Positions 1 through 8,271 are shown, counted from the first letter of the stretch. The stretch: 64,000 bases of DNA from Vibrio cholerae (GCA_009728235.1 WNZI01000012.1:1-64000); one strand, 5' to 3'. A program made the numbers and translations. The notes: generated by a model from the letters alone, not told the origin.

Positions 1-110
1 GCCGACCGAGCTGCACGAGCCGCAGCGGCGAGCAGGCCGGCGCAGCGGCACGAGGGGCCGGCGGCCGAGCTGGAGGCGCCGGTGCGAACTGCCCCGTCAC
101 TAGCCTCCAC
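1..110. other. GC-rich low-complexity spacer
   Basis: This stretch has recurring GAGCTG, GCCGGCG and GGCGCCGG words and almost no T on the plus strand. No coding pattern was recognised. It resembles the spacers near 2.73-3.01, 4.98-5.27 and 11.28-11.53 kb. The AT-richer DNA from 111 to 247 shows no gene either. Confidence 0.5.
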
Positions 111-247
111 GTATAGAGACAAGTGGGTTCTCTCGAAAACGAAGAAAAGGAACGCCGATAAAACTAAGGTGCAGAATATCCACCAAAAAAACGTCTAAGA
201 GGGCACCCCGTCCGGTTTTTCATAATGTCTCCTATACAGCAATATGG

Positions 248-1285
248 TTAGAAGGGGGGCACTGAACCCCAATCGTCTTGACTTTTAGGATCTTTGACGG
301 CTGATTCATCTTTAGCTACTTGGATCGCCCTCGACGCTCTTTCTGAAATTTTTTCTTGCTCATTTCTTAACCGTAGCTTCCTAACAGCTTCTATGTTTCG
401 TGGTTCCTCATTAGATAATCGAACCATAAAAGCCCCTGCGATGTGAATCATCAACCACGCGTCGGCACGAGACGTAATATCTGATCTGTTATGATGCGCG
501 TTTCCTCGATTTGACCTATCAGCATTGATCCAACCTGCCACTGCTTTTAGAAGCTCTCGGTCTTCGGGGGCAATAATTTTCTCTTGCACTGCTTTTTCGA
601 GTTGACTTGTGACACTATTTCCTTTATCAACACCTAAAGCTCTGAAGAAATCTTGTACGGCGGAGCTTACTTCGGTTATAGCAACGTCAGGCTCATTGGC
701 CGATAAACGATTAATTGCCTTATTGAAGCCGTCAGACGACAAAGCGAACCTTGGACTTGAATCCAACAATACGGACACTGGTTCAACTATTTCACTGTGC
801 AGGATCGAGTTTCCTCGCTCAACGAACTGGCCATCGACGTAATGCCACTGAACACGAGCCCCAAGGAGTGTGTCATTGACATAACTAACCAACTCATCGA
901 CATCATAATGCGGCAGGTAGGATTCATTATTCCAGCCATCGAAAACTTCTTCAGTATCGGTTTCTTCCAGTTTTACGAATGCAAAGATGACAGCGGCCAC
1001 CGCATCCAACCGGTCGGCATCGCTTCCTTCGCCTTTAAGTAATTCTTCTACTTCGATTTGATCGTATCCCGTGCTACTTCCCGCAGTATGAATGCCTGCT
1101 GCCTCGTACCAAACAAGCTGCATTTTATTCGTCAGCTTAGGTAGGAGATTAGCTATTTTTCGCCCAACCTCTGGTGGGCAGTCATCTCGCCACTGAACAC
1201 CCTCGGTCCGTTCCCTCCGCGCTAGGGCTTGTCTGCGACGGATCTCCGATGGAAGTGCGGGGTATTTTTTGTTCATAGAGACCAT
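248..1285 (-). CDS. Abi_C/HEPN-like protein, possible abortive-infection effector
   Basis: 345 residues. The first 200 or so residues match nothing I recognise. Near the C-terminus (residues 257-290) the motif RSNRGNAHH is followed by a hydrophobic helix, the pattern of the Abi_C family. R260 and H265 fit the R-x4-H spacing of HEPN-type RNases. A nuclease role is therefore possible but inferred. The gene lies 147 bases downstream of the AlbA_2 gene on the same strand and is clearly AT-richer than the plasmid-backbone genes, which suggests acquired cargo. ATG at 1285 is used; ATG at 1276 is an alternative. Confidence 0.6.
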   Translation of the reverse strand: MVSMNKKYPALPSEIRRRQALARRERTEGVQWRDDCPPEVGRKIANLLPKLTNKMQLVWYEAAGIHTAGSSTGYDQIEVEELLKGEGSDADRLDAVAAVIFAFVKLEETDTEEVFDGWNNESYLPHYDVDELVSYVNDTLLGARVQWHYVDGQFVERGNSILHSEIVEPVSVLLDSSPRFALSSDGFNKAINRLSANEPDVAITEVSSAVQDFFRALGVDKGNSVTSQLEKAVQEKIIAPEDRELLKAVAGWINADRSNRGNAHHNRSDITSRADAWLMIHIAGAFMVRLSNEEPRNIEAVRKLRLRNEQEKISERASRAIQVAKDESAVKDPKSQDDWGSVPPF

Positions 1286-1432
1286 GGTTTCGTCCTAAAC
1301 ATTATGTCGATTAGTTGATACGCACCAAAGCGAACGGACTGCGGTGAGAGACGGCTGACGGTCCAGGCCTCGTCGTCGTGGTGGTCGTCCGTTTTGTGCT
1401 CCGTCTTCGTGCCGTGACTGCACATCTCATAG

Positions 1433-2665
1433 TTAGTTCTGGGGTCGGTGCAAATATTGCAGATATAGAGGACTCACCTGTATTATTCCAGCCTGATTTA
1501 GCAAATCTAAAGTGAGGGAATAGACCGCTTCAAGATTTGACTCCGCATCAGTAGTCCCATCGTGAAGAATCCGCGGAGGATGAAAACGATGAATTGCAAG
1601 AGTGCCGTCCCGTGGCACCAATTGTTCATGACGATACGTTCTCACAAACATTGGGCTGGAATTGCTACTCATGTTTAATTCAAGCTCATACGCCCCCTGC
1701 ATCCCAATAGTGGTAGAAACAGCTTCTAGTAATCGCACCACATGGGCGGGGAAAGCATGCACGTCCATCACGTGAATATCTGAACCATCTTCAAAATCTC
1801 TCAACCCAGTGTACTGCGCAAAAGCTAGAGCAAAACTTCCGTCGTCGTAGACTTCAATAGCGCCATGAATGTCTTCACCAATATGAATCACTGACCGCCA
1901 GCGTCGATACCCAATTCTCGGCCCAGACAAATGCTGGAAACGACTTTCCATAGATTGTTCGAGATATGGGTTCCACGCCATTTTGTCCATCACCAATCGC
2001 ATCATGGAACGGTCGAGCCTGCCCAATGACGAGGGACGAGGGGTCGCCGGTATACCCGCAGCCGTCATCCAAATCCAATCCCTATTAGCGCCCGACAGCA
2101 CATCTTCGTGCATATCTTGAAGTGTTTTTTCCCGAGCAATTGTGCCCTGGAATCGCTCTCTGTAGGAAAGCTCGATCTCCCGCTCGGTCATATCCTCCGT
2201 TTTCGCCCCGTACCGTCGAGGAGCACGGAAAAAGTCTCCTTTGATTTGAAAGTGAGGAATTTCCATACTGGAAGGTATGAGAAGGACCACCAGCGTCTTA
2301 TTATCAGCGACGAGAGGCACAAATTCGAGACCTTGGACAACGGGCCTTATATGGGAGTAGATGGCCGTTCTATAGTCGCGCTCTTTTTGGTCGCTCCAGG
2401 GGCCTGTATCAACCAGCTCAGCCGCAGCGGAACGTGCATCTTCCTTTATACCGTAAACAATGACACCACCTCCAATATTTGCCATTGCCGCAATGTCTTT
2501 TGCAAGCTCCTCTCTCCATTTAGGATCCCTTGTATTTGGAGTCTCCGACTTCCAATCCAAGTCTGTCTGCTCGGTAATTTCTTGCTCGACCGCGGATTTC
2601 AGCATTTCGTAAGATAGGGCGGATGGAGGAAGACCCAGAACTCGATGCAGAGACGTGAAAGACAT
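1433..2665 (-). CDS. AlbA_2 (Schlafen AAA_4-type) domain protein
   Basis: 410 residues. Residues about 30-180 show the AlbA_2 pattern: an acidic start (EQTDLDWK), a helix ending in a glycine turn (AMANIGGGVIVYGI), then the FFRAPRRYGA strand and a TEREIELSYRERF helix. Family members bind nucleic acid or nucleotides and often occur in regulators, Schlafen-like proteins and phage-defence loci. The C-terminal 230 residues are not recognised. The start ATG has a good Shine-Dalgarno (AGGGGA) seven bases upstream. Probably co-transcribed with the Abi_C-like gene, so the two may work together. AT-rich compared with the region. Confidence 0.75.
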   Translation of the reverse strand: MSFTSLHRVLGLPPSALSYEMLKSAVEQEITEQTDLDWKSETPNTRDPKWREELAKDIAAMANIGGGVIVYGIKEDARSAAAELVDTGPWSDQKERDYRTAIYSHIRPVVQGLEFVPLVADNKTLVVLLIPSSMEIPHFQIKGDFFRAPRRYGAKTEDMTEREIELSYRERFQGTIAREKTLQDMHEDVLSGANRDWIWMTAAGIPATPRPSSLGRLDRSMMRLVMDKMAWNPYLEQSMESRFQHLSGPRIGYRRWRSVIHIGEDIHGAIEVYDDGSFALAFAQYTGLRDFEDGSDIHVMDVHAFPAHVVRLLEAVSTTIGMQGAYELELNMSSNSSPMFVRTYRHEQLVPRDGTLAIHRFHPPRILHDGTTDAESNLEAVYSLTLDLLNQAGIIQVSPLYLQYLHRPQN

Positions 2666-2687
2666 TTTTAATCCCCTACCTGGAGAG

Positions 2688-2717
2688 CTATTAGATTCCG
2701 CAACAGTACCGATGCAA
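2688..2717 (-). promoter_or_regulatory. candidate promoter of the AlbA_2/Abi_C pair
   Basis: On the minus strand TTGCAT, an 18-base spacer and TAATAG lie just upstream of the ribosome binding site of the AlbA_2 gene. The match to a housekeeping sigma promoter is by eye only. Confidence 0.4.
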
Positions 2718-2725
2718 CCGAAGTT

Positions 2726-3014
2726 TTAGTCCCCTCGACCACAGCAAGCGGTGCGCTGGGGTGTGGGTAGACGATTGGGAGGTTCGTGGGCCGGGAGGTT
2801 CGTGGGCCGGGAGGCCCGACTACCGACCGACGACGAAGAGCCGAGGGCCAGCAACAGGGTGATGAAGCACTCCCAGCGGGTCCACCCCCACACGGAGCAC
2901 CCACCAGCAGCCACAGACACCCACGAGACCCCCTGCAGCGGCCACCAGGAGCCACCAGCAGCGGCAGACCGGCCACCAGGGCACCCCGCAGCGGCCACCC
3001 AGAAAGTAACACCC
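2726..3014. other. GC-rich low-complexity spacer with strand-composition switch
   Basis: Up to about 2,835 the plus strand is G/T-rich; from there to 3,000 it becomes C/A-rich with many CCACCAG and GCAGCGGC words. Open frames run through it on both strands, but their translations are Pro/Arg/Gly-biased and look non-coding. It separates the leftward AlbA_2 gene from a rightward lipoprotein gene. Confidence 0.5.
2777..2814. repeat. 16-bp tandem repeat
   Basis: The unit GGGAGGTTCGTGGGCC occurs twice without interruption (2777-2792 and 2793-2808), followed by the first six bases of a third copy. Confidence 0.85.
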
Positions 3015-3490
3015 ATGATGACCACGCGCGAACCACCGCCCTCAGCTCCGTTTTTCTGACCGGAATCGCTGTCACGGGTTGCACGGCCCAGCCAGCCACG
3101 CAGGAAGCGACAGCGGCACCGACAGAGGCGCTACCGACCCCGATTGAGATTCTTACCCCGGACAGCCGGGAGGACTGCACAACGTCGCTCGAGAAGTCCG
3201 ATGACAGCCTTGAAGACCCAGACCGGGCAACCGTCCGATGCGCCGATAAGACCACCACCGTGGCCAGCACTTTCCGCGATGAGTACACCAACGTCTACGA
3301 TCCGGCGACCGCCTATGACGTAGAGAAGATCATCGTCGTGGGCGGTGAGGTTAGTGCGTGGATCCGCTACGGGGACACCACATGCCTGATCCTGCACGTA
3401 CCAGGGGAACCGGCCACCGCGTGCGAACCCACCCAGCAGCGACAAGCCCCCACCCTGGAGCCGGCCCCAACACCGCCAGTCAAACTGTGA
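3015..3490 (+). pseudogene. secreted lipoprotein, frameshifted at a CG repeat
   Basis: From ATG at 3015 the frame stops after 14 codons. Removing one CG from the CGCGCG run at 3025-3030 joins this start to the long downstream frame. The result is a textbook lipoprotein signal: MMTTR, a hydrophobic stretch (ALSSVFLTGIAV) and the lipobox VTGC. The restored protein would be 157 residues, with a Pro/Thr-rich tail (TLEPAPTPPVKL) and two later cysteines. Function unknown. The alternative is a start further upstream inside the spacer, which would bury the signal peptide and is less likely. Confidence 0.55.
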
Positions 3491-3537
3491 CTGCCGAATC
3501 GACGGAGCAGGAAGCGCCGGCGAGCGGGGGCGGTGGT

Positions 3538-4083
3538 CTAGCTGGGAGTCGATTTCCTCACCTGAACCTTGGTAACCCGGTCGCCAGAATCATTCACTAC
3601 GCGCACTTCCAGCGGGCCGAATTGCCCGTAGGACTTCTTCTTGTTCTGGGCTATCTCGTGTTTGAGCTGGCGCGCTGCGCCGGCGTCTTCGGTGCCGTAG
3701 AGGGCAACAACCACCCACCGGCCCCTGGGCGACTTCCTGAGGTATTCCAGCACGCCTTTCCCCGTGGCCTGGCGCTTGCCAACGATGATCCCCAGCGCGG
3801 CGGAAGTGCGTAAGTCTTCGCGTGGCTGGCTCCGCCGCCGCTGCACGTACAGGCCGCCCGCTCCGCGCTCATCTATGTGCTGCACACCGGCGATGAGGTT
3901 GGGCACCTCATCGGGCGCTACTTCGGTGTAAACGCCCTCTTGCTCCAAGTAGAAATCCGTCTCCAGGTCGGGGGACCGATGCCAAAGCTCTGTGTTGGGC
4001 AGGTAGGAATACAGCTCATCCCCGTCCCTGGCCATGACGCCGTGCGCGCTCGATCCTTCGGCCTGCGTCTTATAGAACTTCAT
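3538..4083 (-). CDS. unknown protein downstream of the RelA-like gene
   Basis: 181 residues, not recognised. The first 70 residues are rich in aromatic and acidic residues (ELWHRSPDLETDFYLEQEG). The C-terminal half (GRWVVVALYGTEDAGAARQL and onward) is basic. A strong Shine-Dalgarno (AGGAGG) sits five bases before the ATG. It starts 43 bases after the RelA/SpoT-like pseudogene on the same strand, so it could be its antitoxin or an accessory protein; that is inference from position only. It ends within 50 bases of the convergent lipoprotein gene. Confidence 0.6.
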   Translation of the reverse strand: MKFYKTQAEGSSAHGVMARDGDELYSYLPNTELWHRSPDLETDFYLEQEGVYTEVAPDEVPNLIAGVQHIDERGAGGLYVQRRRSQPREDLRTSAALGIIVGKRQATGKGVLEYLRKSPRGRWVVVALYGTEDAGAARQLKHEIAQNKKKSYGQFGPLEVRVVNDSGDRVTKVQVRKSTPS

Positions 4084-4126
4084 GGCGTCCTCCTGTTCTC
4101 AGTATGAGTTGCCGGCGTCAGTAAAG

Positions 4127-4918
4127 CTAACGGCGGGGGTATGCCTTTTTCCTGACGGGTAGGCCGTCAATCTCGTCCAATGTGTCGATCCCGTCAGGCA
4201 TGGGGACTCGATCCTGCCGCGTCCTCATTCTGGCGTCAGCGGCAAGCCTCTCCGATGCCGGAGCGTTTAGATCACGGGAAATCTCGTAGTCCAGGTGAGT
4301 GTCTGTCTTCGCGGCCAGTGACAGCTCGGAGTGCACCTGCACCTCTGTCTGTGGCCCGCCCGGCGGCTTGCCGATGATGTGGACGCCTTTGTACGGATTT
4401 CCTGACACGTAAGTGCTTTCGATCTCGGAGATCTCCCATCCAAGCTCCCTGAGCTGGCGGACCGTCGTGCGGGCCGCGTCGGGGATGGTGTCATGGTCGG
4501 TCACCGCCACCGTGTAGCGCAGCGTGTCCCCCAATCCGGCCACCACGCTTTCGGCTGAGATCTCCCTGCCCTGACCGAACGCGGCCGCTTACTTCGTGGT
4601 GATCTTGCGGGCCAGCGAGGCCGGCGACTTCATACGAAACTCGAGGTCGGCCGCTCGGCCTCCAACGTCGGCGGCGAGCACCCGAACGTCACTGGTGGCT
4701 TTGGGCTCGATGTCGCGCACGGTGGTGATGGCTTTGACGGTCGCGCAGGCCACCTCGGGGCCGCTGTCGTCCCATAGGGCGGCTACGTCGGTTGTGGCTA
4801 CCCATTCAATCGGCGGCACGCCCTCGGGGGCCGGTGGTGCCATCTCAGCAGCGGTGAGGGCACGTAGCGCCCGGCTCTCAGGGCAACGTCTTCCACCTTC
4901 ATCCTGAGACCGACACAC
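4127..4918 (-). pseudogene. RelA/SpoT-fold toxin-like gene, interrupted by TAA
   Basis: Two open stretches lie in one frame: 4918-4589 (109 codons, GTG start, CRSQDEGGRRCP opening common in actinobacterial element proteins) and 4588-4127, separated only by the TAA at 4591-4589. Together they give the RelA/SpoT-like toxin pattern: RMKSPASLARKI (basic R-x-K...S...K segment), then DTLRYTV, YKGVHI, the ExQ motif in TEVQVHSELS, and H-x2-YE at the end. Such domains pyrophosphorylate nucleotides or tRNA in toxSAS and polymorphic toxins. A GTG at 4546 could restart translation, but it would lose the first basic segment. Whole gene 263 sense codons. Inactivation is the simplest reading. Confidence 0.7.
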
Positions 4919-4975
4919 CCGTGCGAATCTAGCGCAAGCAAGGCGCGGGACTGCTCATACTTCGCGGCCAACTAG

Positions 4976-5275
4976 GCTGCACAGGCGCCGGCAAGATCCC
5001 GACGAGCACTAGGAACACGAGCCGGAGGCGCCCGGCCGCCGCCGGTGACTAAGGTGCTGGCGACCGGAGGTGCCCGACGCAGAGCTGGAGACGCCGACCA
5101 CCGACGAGCTACATGAGATCCCGACCAAACGCACCAGGGAGACCAGGCGGCTACGAGGTGAGCCGGCCACGAGCTACACCAGAGGGACAAGACAAAAACC
5201 CGCCCGAGCGAACCGCACGAGCAAAAGACAGCGCCGGCCGTGCCAGCCGTGCCGATCACGAGCTGCACCAAAAAC
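4976..5275. other. GC-rich low-complexity spacer
   Basis: A/G/C-biased DNA with many GACGAGC, GAGCTAC and GCCGGC words and few T on the plus strand. No credible gene. It lies between the RelA-like pseudogene and the end of the par-linked operon. Confidence 0.5.
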
Positions 5276-5281
5276 CCATAG

Positions 5282-5312
5282 ACCTGTATTGCTGTAGATA
5301 CAGGTTTACAGG
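5282..5312. promoter_or_regulatory. CCTGTA/TACAGG repeat cluster, site 1
   Basis: Contains ACCTGTA (5282-5288), GCTGTAG (5291-5297), TACAGGT (5299-5305) and TACAGG (5307-5312). The first and third form an interrupted palindrome. The same words recur upstream of parA at 8049-8094, so this is probably a site for the element's partition or repressor protein. It sits two bases beyond the 3' end of the operon that parA begins. Confidence 0.6.
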
Positions 5313-5313
5313 A

Positions 5314-6276
5314 TTATGACTCTTCCTCAGGGCGCAGCGTCCAAATAGGCCATTTCTGGATCTCGGCTAGCTCATCCTCACCTAAACGACTAGTGCAGTA
5401 GGCGAAATCTTCCGCATCACCGAGGAGAATTGCGCAGGAAGTCTCTACAAGAAGCGGCAGCTCGACCTCATGCTTGATCGCTTCGTCCCTCAGAGAACGA
5501 ATTCCAAATCGGTCGGCCTGGGAAAGTTGCTCATTCCTGAAGGCAATTTGCCACCGGTTTATCTGATGTTGCGCGAGATCTCCTTCCTTTGACAGCAACC
5601 ACTGATTGAGTGCAGAAGCTGCATCTAGAAACTCGGTCTTTCGCAGGTTGACGGCATCGGCGGCATGAATGAGATTGAGCACGGTAGCATTAGCACGCGC
5701 ACCAGCGCCGCTATATTCAAACACGTTGCTGTATGCCTCGACTAAACCGTCGAGGTGCAAATTTAGGATGAATGGAAGTTGTTCGGTCTCCATGAAGTCG
5801 TATGGTGTTACCCTTGTGAACTCGGTTTCACCTTCGTCATCCTCGAAACTCAATGCAAATTGATGCTGCAGCTTCGGATCGAACAAGTCGTTGCACATCC
5901 ATTTTTCTCCCTCACCATTTGGCAGGACGATGAGTTGAAGGTGCCATTTTCCCACTGGTTGTGCAACTCGCCCCATTTCATGATGAGCGCTACTGATGTC
6001 TCTTCCCTGGATCATCACGTCGTATAGGCCGACAAGCTGGCGCCGTCGCTTTTCATCCAGGGAATCCATCTCGATCATACTTGAGTTGACCCCCATTCCA
6101 TCAAATAGGGTCACTAAGCTTTTGAGGTATTCAAAGTGTTCTTGTAGATCCTCGAGGCCAGGGTCTGAGTTGACCTCGAATTTGCTTTCAATACCGTTCA
6201 CTTCAAAGACTGCTGTTTCCATGCATGCGAGGTAGAACCCTAGATCATTGAATCGTTCGCGCAGCGTGGGGGCCAT
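5314..6276 (-). CDS. unknown protein, possibly the C-terminal part of the DUF4365 gene
   Basis: About 320 residues from ATG at 6276 (MAPTLRERF). No domain recognised; acidic, with many aromatic residues and no membrane segment. No Shine-Dalgarno precedes this ATG, and the frame stays open upstream to about 6430, reading VDDRTFELQLSEGLN across the end of the preceding gene. Taking out one CG of the CGCG near 6430 would fuse both into one 612-residue protein. I consider a frameshifted single gene at least as likely as two genes. Confidence 0.5.
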   Translation of the reverse strand: MAPTLRERFNDLGFYLACMETAVFEVNGIESKFEVNSDPGLEDLQEHFEYLKSLVTLFDGMGVNSSMIEMDSLDEKRRRQLVGLYDVMIQGRDISSAHHEMGRVAQPVGKWHLQLIVLPNGEGEKWMCNDLFDPKLQHQFALSFEDDEGETEFTRVTPYDFMETEQLPFILNLHLDGLVEAYSNVFEYSGAGARANATVLNLIHAADAVNLRKTEFLDAASALNQWLLSKEGDLAQHQINRWQIAFRNEQLSQADRFGIRSLRDEAIKHEVELPLLVETSCAILLGDAEDFAYCTSRLGEDELAEIQKWPIWTLRPEEES

Positions 6277-6374
6277 GACCAACGAAACAGAGCCAGAGGA
6301 GAGCAAGGCCGCCGCGGGAGAGGCATCGTCGGCCGCCCCAGGATCGGCGTCGTCAGGGCCAGACAGCTGGATAT

Positions 6375-7154
6375 TCAGCCCTTCGCTGAGCTGCAGCTCG
6401 AAAGTTCGATCGTCAACTCGGCGCGACTTGGGTGGGAGAATTCGAAGTCGCCACTAGCGACAATCAGATCGGTCGGCTTACTGACATATTCTTCCGGGAT
6501 AAGTGTAAATACCTGATCGACGTACACCGATGCCCCGCCCGTAGTTTCGAGAACGAGGCTGAAATCGTAGTTTTTATGATCGAGGGTTAGGGGACCGTTT
6601 ATGTTCAGCTCTCCATCGGTGTAGAGCTTGATCCTACTCAGATCGCCTAGCTGGGTATAGTCGATTCGGGTATTCGGATTTTCGTTTCTGGTTTGTAGTG
6701 CGAGCCTGACGATGTTTTCTATCTTAGGTCGATCAGAGGGCAACGGTTTAATCTGTATCGCAACTGATTTCTTGCTACCCATGTCCTTGATGAGCGCCTG
6801 AATCTTGTACGGATTCAGCAGGATATAGGTGGACTTCCTCGTCCCTGTTTTAGGGTTGATGAACACGACAAAGTAGAGAACACCCTGATTCTTCAAATAC
6901 CCATCAAGGTCGATTCTTGAGATCGAATAGGTTCGCGGAAGATCCTTCCACTTCCCCTTAAAACTCAGTCCTTTTACTTGAACGCTGACACGACCCTCGA
7001 AGTTTGCCTTACTATGCACTTCAGATGACGAATGAACGTCGATGTGCCCATCGGTCAATGGAGTCTTATCGTTCGAGTCAATGACAGGTTCCAGATGAGG
7101 GCATGCGGAAACCATGTCACTTATCTTGTTGGTGGCTTGAAGCTCAATGTTCAT
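6375..7154 (-). CDS. DUF4365-like protein, PD-(D/E)XK nuclease-like
   Basis: 259 residues as read. Residues about 33-130 follow the DUF4365 pattern: DGHIDV, then the strand with VSVQVKG (D...QxK as in PD-(D/E)XK nucleases), SRIDLDGYL and LYFVVFINPKTG. Proteins of this kind occur in restriction-like and defence loci. Cleavage activity is inferred. It starts 12 bases after the RHH gene on the same strand, so it appears to ride on the parA operon. AT-richer than parA. The C-terminus may be a frameshift artefact (see the following gene). Confidence 0.6.
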   Translation of the reverse strand: MNIELQATNKISDMVSACPHLEPVIDSNDKTPLTDGHIDVHSSSEVHSKANFEGRVSVQVKGLSFKGKWKDLPRTYSISRIDLDGYLKNQGVLYFVVFINPKTGTRKSTYILLNPYKIQALIKDMGSKKSVAIQIKPLPSDRPKIENIVRLALQTRNENPNTRIDYTQLGDLSRIKLYTDGELNINGPLTLDHKNYDFSLVLETTGGASVYVDQVFTLIPEEYVSKPTDLIVASGDFEFSHPSRAELTIELSSCSSAKG

Positions 7155-7166
7155 ATGGCTCGCCGC

Positions 7167-7394
7167 TTAGCTAGTGGTGCGCTTACGAACAGCTTCCATT
7201 TCACGGCTGATGCCGCGCATGACGAGCTGCTTCATCGATAGGTCAGCCTGGGCGCATAGAGCTTTCAGCTCCGCGTGCATGGATCGGGGAATGGCGACGG
7301 TCAGTAGCTTTTCGGGCTCGGCCGCGGCCTTCGGTCCAGCCTGCTCTCCTGGTGTGCGCCGGCGGGCTGCTCCCTGACTGAGCGCGGCACTCAT
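7167..7394 (-). CDS. ribbon-helix-helix partition partner of ParA
   Basis: 75 residues from ATG 7394, which has GAAAGAGAA upstream; a GTG at 7415 overlapping the parA stop is the longer alternative. A short disordered head is followed by KLLTVAIPRSMHAELKALC and a helix pair ending in REMEAVRKR, the RHH/CopG-like pattern (beta strand, helix, turn, helix). Placed immediately after parA, it is the probable centromere-binding partner and may bind the palindromic cluster at 8049-8094. Confidence 0.65.
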   Translation of the reverse strand: MSAALSQGAARRRTPGEQAGPKAAAEPEKLLTVAIPRSMHAELKALCAQADLSMKQLVMRGISREMEAVRKRTTS

Positions 7395-7414
7395 AGGGTT
7401 CTCTTTCGCTGGCA

Positions 7415-8008
7415 CTACCGAGCACCCCCAGCCAACAGCTCATCGAGTACAGCCGAGTACGGGCCGAGGTGGCTGATCCTCTTGCCGTGCGCGAGGGCCA
7501 GCTCTTGCGACTGGGGCACTTCCGATTCCATGACCGTGAGGCCGGCGTCTACCAGGGCGGCACGTGTCTCCACCTGCGCCCTCATGCGCTTGATAACGCG
7601 GGTCAGCAGGATCATCACCCGCAGGTCAGTGGCTACGGCGATGTCGTCAGCGAGGGAGAGCGTTTCGGCCAGCGAATTGAGGTCAGCCGAGGTCGGCTGA
7701 GCGGGGATGACGAGCGTGTCCACGGCACGCATGGCCGAGGAGACGATGCCGAGATCCCCGGGCGGAGTGTCGATCACGACGTGCTTGCCGGCCCCGAGCT
7801 GGTCGACCTGGCGGTGAATAGTTTTCGTCGGCAGGGACACCGTGAGCCACGGGAAATCGGCCTGCTCTGCCCAGCGCAGCGCCGAACCCTGCGGGTCGGA
7901 GTCGATGAGTACAACCTGCTCACCCCTGTCTGCCAGTCCAGCGGCTATATAGGTGGCGGAAGTGGACTTACCCACCCCACCTTTCAGTCCTCCAAAAGCT
8001 ACGCGCAT
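7415..8008 (-). CDS. parA: ParA-family partition ATPase
   Basis: 197 residues. The deviant Walker A box KGGVGKST is at residues 9-16; VVLIDSDPQGSA and VVIDTPPGDLG give the Walker A' and B segments. The small size, without an N-terminal HTH, fits type Ib plasmid ParA proteins. Shine-Dalgarno AAGGGG lies eight bases before the ATG. Its TAG overlaps the GTG of the RHH gene. It implies active segregation of a low-copy replicon, so this region was, or is, a plasmid or plasmid-derived element. Confidence 0.9.
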   Translation of the reverse strand: MRVAFGGLKGGVGKSTSATYIAAGLADRGEQVVLIDSDPQGSALRWAEQADFPWLTVSLPTKTIHRQVDQLGAGKHVVIDTPPGDLGIVSSAMRAVDTLVIPAQPTSADLNSLAETLSLADDIAVATDLRVMILLTRVIKRMRAQVETRAALVDAGLTVMESEVPQSQELALAHGKRISHLGPYSAVLDELLAGGAR

Positions 8009-8048
8009 GATGCCCCTTCATAGCTGCCGGTCAAGTGCCGCCCACCCT

Positions 8049-8094
8049 ACCTGTAGAACTGTAGACCTGTATATACAGGTCTATAGGTATACAG
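8049..8094. promoter_or_regulatory. perfect 22-bp palindrome and CCTGTA repeats upstream of parA
   Basis: Positions 8062-8083 form a perfect palindrome with half-site TAGACCTGTAT. Extra copies of the core flank it: ACCTGTA at 8049, CTGTAG at 8059 and TATACAGG at 8087-8094. It lies 40-85 bases upstream of parA and shares its words with the cluster at 5282-5312. Likely a partition site or operator. Confidence 0.7.
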
Positions 8095-8242
8095 GCAGCG
8101 GAACCGCCCAGGCGCGGGAGAGTGAGCGCAGCGCCTGGGCGCTTGCGGCGGGGACATGACAATACGCACGGCGGTCGAGCAGGGCGGTGTGAGCGGGGCG
8201 TGGTTGCTCCGTCGAGGCGTTGTCTAGTCCGTACTTGGCGGG

Positions 8243-8267
8243 CTAACTCTAGGGGGGCGAGAGTTAG
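8243..8267 (+). promoter_or_regulatory. inverted repeat CTAACTCT-N9-AGAGTTAG
   Basis: Eight-base arms separated by nine bases, ending five bases before the ATG of the next gene. Seven bases of each arm recur at 11565-11589, again just upstream of an element gene. Could be an operator or an RNA hairpin over the ribosome binding site. Confidence 0.55.
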
Positions 8268-8271
8268 GAAC

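Noticed and set aside
2668-3291. Open frames on both strands in the 2.7-3.0 kb spacer
   Set aside because: Compositional artefacts; translations change character abruptly at the repeat and match no protein pattern.
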